Shown here in pieces: positions 7,789 through 14,528 of a stretch of 64,000 bases of DNA (positions are counted from its first letter, which is position 1; the number at the start of each line of letters is the position of its first letter). Where the stretch lies: contig JBGTGB010000058.1 of the NCBI GenBank assembly GCA_041746975.1, positions 4,352 through 68,351 of the forward strand. Direction: 5' to 3'. The position numbers and the translations under genes were made by a program. Under the pieces are notes generated by a model, which was not told the origin of the DNA, did not search any database, and was given only the letters and a program-made list of their open reading frames with translations. This DNA is from Haliea sp041746975. Lineage in GTDB: Bacteria; Pseudomonadota; Gammaproteobacteria; Pseudomonadales; Halieaceae.

Positions 7789-8840
7789 GTATTGCACCCT
7801 ATGCGGCGCTGGCACTGCAGATGCGCTGTGATGCGGTCAATGGCTGCAACGACGTCAGTGAGGCACGCCGCCAGATGCTGCAGACCATCGCCCGCTGTGA
7901 CGGGCTTATCCGCGGCAGCAAGGGGTTCTTGCGCACTTTTGCCGGCCAGGAGATCAGGCTGGTGGTACTGCCGGAATACTTCATGACCGGTTTCCCCATG
8001 GGCGAGTCTGTTTCCGCCTGGATTGAGCTCGCCTGCATCGAGGAGAATGGCCCCGAATACCAGGCCCTGGCGCAGGTAGCGCGGGCGCACAATGTCTACC
8101 TCTCTGGCAATGTCTACGAGCTCGACCCGCACTTCCCGGGCCTGTATTTCCAGACCAGTTTTATTCTTGCGGACACGGGCGAGCGCGTGCTGCGCTACCG
8201 GCGTCTGCTCTCCATGTTCTCGCCCACGCCCCACGATGTGCTCGAGCGCTATGTCGAGGTATACGGTGAGGAGTCTCTGTTCCCGGTCGCCGACACTGAG
8301 CTCGGCAAGCTGGCCTGTGTTGCCTCAGAGGAAATTCTCTATCCGGAGATCAGCCGTGCCCTCGCCTTGCGGGGGGCGGAGGTCATTTGCCACTCCTCCA
8401 GCGAGGTGGGCAGCCCATTGGCTACGCCCAAGAATATCGCCAAGCAGGCCCGAGCCCTCGAAAACATGGCCTACCTGGTCTCCGCCAATAGCGCCGGCAT
8501 CGCCGGGATAGCGTTTCCCGAGGCCTCCACGGACGGGCATTCCCAGGTTGTGGACTACAAAGGTCGGCTCTTGGCGGAGGCGGGGCCAGGTGAATCCATG
8601 GTGGGCTGTGCAGAGCTGGACGTTGCGGCTCTACGGCGGGCGCGAGCTACACCGGCTATGGGCAATCTCCTGGCGCGACAGCGTCTGGACCTGTTCGCGT
8701 CTACCTATAGTGACCGCGTTGTCCATCCCCCGAATACGCTACTGGACCCGGATAACGGAGCTATCAAAGTGCCGGACCGGACCCACTTCATGGACACCCA
8801 GCGCGAAGCTATCGCTCGCCTGCGCGAGCCCGGCAAATAG
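7785..8840 (+). CDS. Carbon-nitrogen hydrolase (nitrilase) superfamily protein with altered catalytic residues
   Basis: A 351-residue protein of the nitrilase/amidase fold. The catalytic Glu is present (Glu64 in VVLPEYFMTGF). The Lys of the usual YRK motif is Arg140 (RYRRLL), and the Cys of the usual CYDLRFPE motif lines up with Ser181 (SEEILYPE); the nearest Cys is residue 178. The following stretch, RALALRGAEVICHSSSE, is well conserved, so the alignment is secure. The protein is therefore either a non-catalytic member or uses different chemistry. Its start overlaps the DUF1330 stop. Neighbouring ring-hydroxylation and aldehyde-oxidation genes suggest a nitrogen compound as substrate or ligand. 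Confidence 0.82.
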   Translation: MSIAPYAALALQMRCDAVNGCNDVSEARRQMLQTIARCDGLIRGSKGFLRTFAGQEIRLVVLPEYFMTGFPMGESVSAWIELACIEENGPEYQALAQVARAHNVYLSGNVYELDPHFPGLYFQTSFILADTGERVLRYRRLLSMFSPTPHDVLERYVEVYGEESLFPVADTELGKLACVASEEILYPEISRALALRGAEVICHSSSEVGSPLATPKNIAKQARALENMAYLVSANSAGIAGIAFPEASTDGHSQVVDYKGRLLAEAGPGESMVGCAELDVAALRRARATPAMGNLLARQRLDLFASTYSDRVVHPPNTLLDPDNGAIKVPDRTHFMDTQREAIARLREPGK

Positions 8841-8858
8841 CGGGGCGGGTGGTCGTCT

Positions 8859-10757
8859 TCAGCCACGGCTGCTTCGCAGCCGCCGCCACAGGGTGGTGGT
8901 GCTTATGCCGAGATACGCGGCGGTGCGTGCCCGGTTGCCGCCGAAGCGATCCAGCGCCTCCAGAATCAGAGTCATTTCCGCCTTGCGCAAGGGAGCGGGC
9001 TCAGCGGCGGTGGGGCCCAATTGCGGGCTGGCGCTCTCGTAACGGTACAGCTCCGGAGCCAGCTGCGGCAGGCGTTGGGGTAGACTCGCGGCGCCGTCGC
9101 CAACCAGAGCCGCGGTGATACGCTCCATGATGTTCTCCATTTCCCGCACATTGCCTGGCCAGGAGTGGCGCCGCAGTGGCGCCGCCAGGCTCTCCAGCAC
9201 TTCCTCCACAGGGACCTCCACGCCGTAGCGCCTGGCCTGCTCGTTCAGCATCCAGCGGGCAATGGGGAGAATGTCCGCGCGGCGGCTGTGCAGCGGCGGG
9301 ATATGCAGGGTGAGCACATTCAGGCGGTAGAACAGATCCTGCCGGAAGCGGCCTTCTGCGACCAGCTGCGCGAGGTCCCGGTTCGAGGCGCAGACAAACT
9401 TGAGGTTCAGGTTTATTTCCCGGTTGCTGCCCAGCGGCCGCAAGGTGCGCTCCTGGATCACCCGCAGGATCTTGGCCTGCTGCTTGAGCGGCAGTTCGCT
9501 GATCTCGTCGAGGAAGAATACGCCGTCCTGGGCTGCTGCCAACAGCCCCGTACGTCCGCCCTTCAGGGAGGTCGTGAAGGCGCCATCGGCATAGCCAAAC
9601 AGCTCGCTCTCGAACAGTTCATCGGGGATGGCGCCGCAGTTGATAGCGATGAATTCGCCGGCGCTGTAAGGACCTCGCCGGTGAATCTCCCTGGCAATGA
9701 GTTCCTTGCCGGTGCCAGTTTCGCCGGTGATCAGCACTGTTGCGCCGGTGCGGGCATAGCTGCTTGTCAGGGCGTCTATGTGCGCCATGGCCCTGGATCC
9801 ATACCGTAGCTGCCGACTGTTGGCGCGCGGGGTGGTGTTGCCGGCGTTCCCCAGGTCTACACTCTGCGGCGCCTGTTGCAGCACGTAGACATAGCCGTCC
9901 GCGGGCTGTTCCGGGGTAAGCGGCTGCCGTTTAACCCGGTAGTGGCGGCCATCGATGAGGAGCGGATGGGCCGACTCCGGGACTTCGGCCTGACCAAGGC
10001 TGTTCAGAATATCCGTGGAGGCGCGGCGAATCGCGCCCGCGTCCGTGAGCCCCAGCCACGCCAGCCGGGAGTGGTTGCAGGCGATCATTTCCCCCGCCGC
10101 ATTTGCAACCAGCACCGCCAGGCCATTGCAAAGCTGTCCTGCGCGCTCGGCTTTCTCCGCTATCTGGCTGCGCCAGTGCGCAATGCCAGCGACAATCGCT
10201 TGCTGCAACAGCCTGCGGCAGGATTCACGGGAGTACAGCAGCAGGCTGCGGATGTTTTCCTGCTCCGCCAGTGAGCACACATAGCTGGAGCCGATGATCA
10301 TTCGGTAGTCCTGCTTGGCGGCGAGGTAGACCAGCCGCCGCGCCTCGTCCGGGGTTGCGTAGCGAGACTGAACCACCCGCGCGCCCAGCAGCGGCTGCAG
10401 TACCGCCAGCGTGTCCGCGTGATCCCCGCTGCTGATCAGCATGACGGGGTTGTCCAGAGCTGCAGCGGTGGTAACTGCCTTGAGGACATCGCGGTCACTC
10501 ACCTCCAGCGCCAGCACCGGTAGCTCAATGCGCTGCTTCAGGTAGGCGCTGTTGGATCCAGCGCTGACGATGACGTCGGCGTGCTGGTACTGCAGGATAT
10601 CCTCGATCGTGACATCTTTCTCCAATACGAAATCTAGAACTTCGATGTGGGCCTGGGTGGTGAATTCGGGGCTGACCACGCTCACCAACTGGCTGAACTT
10701 CCGGAATCCAACCACCAGAATATTGGGGCGATAGTGTTGGACGAGTTGCCAGTCCAT
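8859..10757 (-). CDS. Sigma-54-dependent transcriptional activator with PrpR N-terminal sensor domain
   Basis: A 632-residue enhancer-binding protein. Order: PrpR_N-type sensor (about 1-190; it includes DVIVSAGSNSAYLK), a PAS-like linker, an AAA+ domain with Walker A GETGTGKE and Walker B FLDEISEL, and a C-terminal Fis-type helix-turn-helix (RTAAYLGISTTTLWRRL). The sigma-54 contact loop reads GAFTTS instead of GAFTGA. The start at 10757 follows an AAGGAG site; an extra 14 upstream codons are open but lack one. PrpR_N domains sense small carboxylates such as 2-methylcitrate. The gene is divergent from the CoA-transferase/lyase operon, which has a sigma-54 promoter, so that operon is its likely target. 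Confidence 0.92.
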   Translation of the reverse strand: MDWQLVQHYRPNILVVGFRKFSQLVSVVSPEFTTQAHIEVLDFVLEKDVTIEDILQYQHADVIVSAGSNSAYLKQRIELPVLALEVSDRDVLKAVTTAAALDNPVMLISSGDHADTLAVLQPLLGARVVQSRYATPDEARRLVYLAAKQDYRMIIGSSYVCSLAEQENIRSLLLYSRESCRRLLQQAIVAGIAHWRSQIAEKAERAGQLCNGLAVLVANAAGEMIACNHSRLAWLGLTDAGAIRRASTDILNSLGQAEVPESAHPLLIDGRHYRVKRQPLTPEQPADGYVYVLQQAPQSVDLGNAGNTTPRANSRQLRYGSRAMAHIDALTSSYARTGATVLITGETGTGKELIAREIHRRGPYSAGEFIAINCGAIPDELFESELFGYADGAFTTSLKGGRTGLLAAAQDGVFFLDEISELPLKQQAKILRVIQERTLRPLGSNREINLNLKFVCASNRDLAQLVAEGRFRQDLFYRLNVLTLHIPPLHSRRADILPIARWMLNEQARRYGVEVPVEEVLESLAAPLRRHSWPGNVREMENIMERITAALVGDGAASLPQRLPQLAPELYRYESASPQLGPTAAEPAPLRKAEMTLILEALDRFGGNRARTAAYLGISTTTLWRRLRSSRG

Positions 10758-10815
10758 GGGGCCTTCTCCTTCAAATTTTGCGCCGGACTCCGCCGCCACA
10801 ATCCCCGACGAGTTG

Positions 10816-10862
10816 TTTCATAATTATGTTTCAGTATGGGTCAGATTATTTCATATTGAAAT
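10816..10862. promoter_or_regulatory. Candidate upstream activating sites for the PrpR-type activator
   Basis: A palindrome ATTTCA-TAT-TGAAAT lies at 10848-10862, and two further TTTCA half-sites lie at 10816-10820 and 10829-10833, 13 bp apart. They stand about 120 bp upstream of the sigma-54 promoter, the usual distance for an enhancer of this activator class. Confidence 0.55.
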
Positions 10863-10980
10863 AGTTTTTCTTCGGGCGGCGTTGCTCCCCGCAGCCATCC
10901 GTATCGCTTGCGCCAGTTAAGGCATTGAAAAATATTATAAAAATTCCCGGCGCTTGAGCCTCTCGAGATCAGAGGCCAGT

Positions 10981-10996
10981 TGGCACAACACCTGCT
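10981..10996 (+). promoter_or_regulatory. Sigma-54 (-24/-12) promoter
   Basis: TGGCAC (10981-10986), five bases, then CTGCT (10992-10996). The GG and GC elements are at the required spacing, and only the first base of the -12 box departs from the consensus TGGCAC-N5-TTGCT. Transcription would start near 11007, ahead of the CoA-transferase gene at 11043. A sigma-54 activator gene is adjacent and divergent. Confidence 0.72.
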
Positions 10997-11042
10997 TTAC
11001 CATATTCAGTTGGAAGTCCCTAGCGAGTAAGGAGACAGCGTA

Positions 11043-12242
11043 TTGAACAAGTCACTGGCAGGGGTGCGTATCCTTGACCTCACCCACATGCTCTCCGGGC
11101 CCTACGGCGGCATGATCCTCGCCGACCTTGGCGCAGAGACCATCAAAGTTGAGCCTTTGGGCGGGGAGGGCACTCGCAAGCTGCTGGCCACTGATCCCAG
11201 AAATTCCCTGAGTGGTATGGGCGCGTACTACATAACTCTCAACCGCAATAAAAAAAGCGTGGCGATCGATCTCAAGAGCGACGCCGGCCTGCAGCTGTTT
11301 TATCAACTGGTAGGACAGTCGGATATTGTACTCAGCAACTTTGGCGCCGGTGTGCCCGAGCGCCTGGGAATCGACTACGAAACCTTGAGCGTAATCAATC
11401 CCCGCATCATCACCTGTACTGTTTCCGGTTTCGGCTCCGATGGCCCCAACTACCAGCGCCCGGCTTTCGACCAGGTTGCCCAGGCCACCGGCGGGGGCAT
11501 GTCCATCACCGGTCCCGATCGCGAGCATCCGGTGCGGGCGGGCATTCCCATCGGCGATCTCGGTGGCGGCATGTTCGGCGTTATGGGCATCCTCGCCGCT
11601 CTCTATGAGCGCGAGCGTAGCGGCCGGGGCCAGCACGTGGATATTTCCATGCTCGACTGCCAGATATCCATGCTCAACTACATGGCCACCATGTACTTTC
11701 TTTCGGGCGAGGATCCCCACCCGATCGGCAATGCCCACTTCGTCCACGTGCCCTACGACACTTTTACCTGCGCGGACGGCTTCATTGTCATCGCCGTAAT
11801 CACCGATAATTTCTGGCAGAACCTGAAGACCCTGGTCGACATCCCTGAATTTGATGACCCGAAGTATGACGGACAGCCGGGGCGGTTTGCTGATCGTGAA
11901 TTCATCAATGGGAAGTTGAATGCGGTGCTGGCGGGCAACAGCTGCGATTATTGGATTGCCCAGTTGGAGGCCAAGCGCATACCCTGTGCTCCGGTAAACA
12001 GTTTCAGCTCAGCGTTATCGGACCCGCAGGTATTGCACAGAAAGATGGTGGTGGAACTCAGGCACCCTGACGGCAGCAGCACCCGCGGGCCAGGCAATCC
12101 GGTCAAACTGTCCCGTACCGGAGAGGAGTCCTTCACCCCGGCCCCGCTGCTGGGTCAACACACAAGCGAGGTGCTATCGGATCTGCTGGGGATTGCTGAG
12201 ACCGAGATCGAGAACATGCGAGCACAGGGAGTAATAGCCTGA
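11043..12242 (+). CDS. CoA-transferase family III (CaiB/BaiF)
   Basis: A 399-residue family III CoA-transferase, which moves CoA between carboxylic acids through an aspartyl-CoA intermediate. Seen: the opening LDLTHMLSGPYGGMILADLG, the SGFGSDGP motif, and Asp172 in IPIGDLGGGMFG at the catalytic position, followed by GRGQHVDISMLD. The start is TTG, 8 nt behind a GGAG site; no ATG nearby fits. It is the first gene after the sigma-54 promoter. Its last base is the first base of the next start codon (TGATG), so it is coupled to the lyase. It probably activates a branched dicarboxylate or hydroxyacid for that lyase. Confidence 0.92.
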   Translation: MNKSLAGVRILDLTHMLSGPYGGMILADLGAETIKVEPLGGEGTRKLLATDPRNSLSGMGAYYITLNRNKKSVAIDLKSDAGLQLFYQLVGQSDIVLSNFGAGVPERLGIDYETLSVINPRIITCTVSGFGSDGPNYQRPAFDQVAQATGGGMSITGPDREHPVRAGIPIGDLGGGMFGVMGILAALYERERSGRGQHVDISMLDCQISMLNYMATMYFLSGEDPHPIGNAHFVHVPYDTFTCADGFIVIAVITDNFWQNLKTLVDIPEFDDPKYDGQPGRFADREFINGKLNAVLAGNSCDYWIAQLEAKRIPCAPVNSFSSALSDPQVLHRKMVVELRHPDGSSTRGPGNPVKLSRTGEESFTPAPLLGQHTSEVLSDLLGIAETEIENMRAQGVIA

Positions 12243-13159
12243 TGGCCCAAACAGCTATCGTCAACGATGTCGGGCCACGGGATGGCCTGCAGAACCAGCC
12301 GCGGACGCTGGACCCGGTACAGCGCTTGCAATTAATCGCGGCCATTCGCGCGTCGGGTCTCCAGCACATCGAGGTAGGCAGCTTTGTGTCCCCAAGGGCA
12401 GTACCGGCGATGGCCGGTACCGACACCGTGGTTGCGGGCCTGAACGGTCTGGCCAGCGGCCACTACAGCGCCCTGATCCCGAACCTGCGCGGCTACGAAC
12501 TGGCCCGGGATGCGGGCACCAAGGCCGTGGTGATGGTTCTCTACGGCAGCGAGGGAATGGCCCGGAAAAACGTCAATATGGGGCGCGAGGATGCGGACGC
12601 GATCACTGAGGACATCCTTACGCGGGCCCGCGAGGACGGCGTTGCTGTTATCGCAACCATCGCTGTCTCTTTCCAGTGCCCCTTTGATGGCCCGGTTGAC
12701 CCGGGGCTGGTGGTGGAGGTCGCCGGCCGCTTCCTGGAGTTGGGCGTGGATCGTCTGGTCGTGGCAGACACCATTGGCGCGGCTAACCCGCAGCAGGTGC
12801 GCGACCTCACCCGCACCCTGGTGGACCGCCACGGTGGGGAGCGGCTGGGCTGCCATTTTCACGACACCCGTGCCCTGGGCCTCGCCAATGTCTACGCTGC
12901 GGTAGAGTCCGGCATCCGCTACTTCGACGCCTCTATCGCCGGCCTGGGTGGCTGCCCGTTTGCCCCCGGTGCGAGTGGCAATGTCGCCACGGAAGATGTG
13001 GTGATGTTGCTGGAACAGCTGGGATTCTCCACCGGCGTCGACCAGGAGCAATTGCTCGCCGCCTCCGACCTGGCGGAAACCCTGACCGGTACCGCCCCCG
13101 GTGGCCGCGCCAAGCCCTGGCTCAAGCCCTGGCTGGCCAAACAGCATCGACAGCACTGA
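12242..13159 (+). CDS. Hydroxymethylglutaryl-CoA lyase family protein
   Basis: A 305-residue TIM-barrel lyase of the HMG-CoA lyase (MvaB) family. The N-terminal NDVGPRDGLQNQPR holds the metal and catalytic Arg-Asp pair, VGSFVSPRAVPAMAGTD is typical, FHDTRALGLAN supplies metal-ligand His residues, and GLGGCPFAPGASGNVATED is the signature with the catalytic Cys. These enzymes cleave 3-hydroxy-3-methyl-acyl-CoAs to acetyl-CoA plus a ketoacid; citramalyl-CoA is an alternative to HMG-CoA. It is flanked by two CoA-transferase genes, so it is more likely part of a CoA-dependent side-chain or dicarboxylate pathway than of leucine breakdown. Confidence 0.9.
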   Translation: MAQTAIVNDVGPRDGLQNQPRTLDPVQRLQLIAAIRASGLQHIEVGSFVSPRAVPAMAGTDTVVAGLNGLASGHYSALIPNLRGYELARDAGTKAVVMVLYGSEGMARKNVNMGREDADAITEDILTRAREDGVAVIATIAVSFQCPFDGPVDPGLVVEVAGRFLELGVDRLVVADTIGAANPQQVRDLTRTLVDRHGGERLGCHFHDTRALGLANVYAAVESGIRYFDASIAGLGGCPFAPGASGNVATEDVVMLLEQLGFSTGVDQEQLLAASDLAETLTGTAPGGRAKPWLKPWLAKQHRQH

Positions 13160-13215
13160 GCACTAAGCATGCTCCGATGCTGGAGTCGCCGCTGCAACGC
13201 AACATGTAAGGAACA

Positions 13216-14397
13216 ATGGCAATGAAATTGGAAGGTATCACCGTTATCGACCTGTCGCTTTTCCTGCCCGGGCCTGCGGTGTCGTTGATGATGGCAGACC
13301 ATGGAGCGCGCGTGATCAAAGTCGAGAATCCTGCTGCTCCGGAACCGACGCGCTCCAGCCAGTTCTTTCCCTGGACCCAGGGCGATAGCACAGTCATGTT
13401 TCGCAACACGCAACGTGGCAAGGAAAGTCTGACCCTGAATCTCAAAAGCCCGCGGGCGAAAGAGTTGCTCCTGTCACTGGCTGCAAGTGCCGATGTGTTT
13501 ATCGAGAGCTTCCGACCCGGAGTGATGAAAAGATTGGGCATTGACTACGAGGTGATTCGCGCCATCAATCCCGGCATTGTTTATTGCTCACTATCTGCTT
13601 TCGGGCAGGATGGGCCCTGGCGGGACCGGCCCGCGCATGATACGGCTGCCGTGGCCGCCGCGGGAGTTCTGGATCTGACCCGGTCGCCGGAGGGTGAAAC
13701 GGGCCCTGCGATCATCGGCGTTGCCATCTCCGACATGCTGTCCTCGCACCTGGCCTTCGGTGGCATCATGATGGCGCTTTATCGCCGCCACACTTCAGGC
13801 GTTGGAGACTACATCGATATCAGCATGTTCGAGTCAGTCCTGAATGCGTCCCCCAATATTCTCGGTCCTGTTTTTGGCGGAGGGCAGGCACCCGATCGGC
13901 TGCAGGAGCGCACGCATGGAGGGAATGCCATGCTTAATATCTATGAACTTGCCGATGGCAACCATATTGCTCTGGGTGGCGGTGAGCACAAATTTGTTGA
14001 GGAATTGTTCAATGGCCTCGGGCGACCAGATTTTGTCCAGGTAGTGACAGGGCCTGCGGGGCAGGCACATCACGAGGCTATCTCGTTTCTGAGAGAGACC
14101 TTCAGGCAGCGAAACCGATCGGAATGGGAGGCCTGGTTTGAAGGCAGGGATATTTGCTGGATGCCGGTGATGACCCTTGACGAGGCCTGGGACACGGAGC
14201 ACGTTTGGGCCCGGAAAATGCGGATACGGGACGATCAGGGTAACGATCACATGGGCCTGCCAATCAAATTTCTCAACGAGCCGGGTCGTGTGCAATTCGG
14301 TCTTGCGGAAGTTGGCGAGCATACCGACACCATCCTGGCGGATCTCGGTTGTTCGCCGGACGAGCTCGATGTTCTGCGAACCAGGGGCGTCATTTAG
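13216..14397 (+). CDS. CoA-transferase family III (CaiB/BaiF)
   Basis: A second family III CoA-transferase of 393 residues, clearly diverged from the one at 11043. The predicted catalytic residue is Asp173 in GVAISDMLSS, followed by GVGDYIDISMFE. SAFGQDGPWRDRPAHD marks the usual substrate-side loop. The ATG at 13216 follows AAGGAA; a second ATG six bases on is also possible. It is 56 bp behind the lyase and probably in the same sigma-54 transcript. Two CoA-transferases may serve two acids, or one may recycle CoA from the product of the lyase. Confidence 0.9.
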   Translation: MAMKLEGITVIDLSLFLPGPAVSLMMADHGARVIKVENPAAPEPTRSSQFFPWTQGDSTVMFRNTQRGKESLTLNLKSPRAKELLLSLAASADVFIESFRPGVMKRLGIDYEVIRAINPGIVYCSLSAFGQDGPWRDRPAHDTAAVAAAGVLDLTRSPEGETGPAIIGVAISDMLSSHLAFGGIMMALYRRHTSGVGDYIDISMFESVLNASPNILGPVFGGGQAPDRLQERTHGGNAMLNIYELADGNHIALGGGEHKFVEELFNGLGRPDFVQVVTGPAGQAHHEAISFLRETFRQRNRSEWEAWFEGRDICWMPVMTLDEAWDTEHVWARKMRIRDDQGNDHMGLPIKFLNEPGRVQFGLAEVGEHTDTILADLGCSPDELDVLRTRGVI

Positions 14398-14431
14398 ACG
14401 GGATGGCTTCGATGCCATCTGTTGCTAAAAA

Positions 14432-14461
14432 TTGACGAATGTACGTACATTGTGCTTGATT
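14432..14461 (+). promoter_or_regulatory. Promoter with GntR-type operator (site A)
   Basis: A perfect 14-bp palindrome AATGTACGTACATT lies at 14438-14451. It starts right after a -35-like TTGACG (14432-14437) and ends before a weak -10 (TTGATT, 14456-14461), so a bound repressor would block RNA polymerase. It shares the core ATGTNCGNACAT with sites at 18773, 21634 and 27476 and drives the TonB receptor gene at 14529. Confidence 0.68.
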
Positions 14462-14528
14462 TTATAAAATATTGTGAGCATAGTCAGGGTGGGATTTGAA
14501 GTATTGTCAAGTTATTTAGGGGATTACG

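Noticed and set aside
8866..8882. CGGCTGC-TTC-GCAGCCG hairpin as terminator after the nitrilase-like gene
   Set aside because: It lies within the end of the activator gene and has no T run on either strand.
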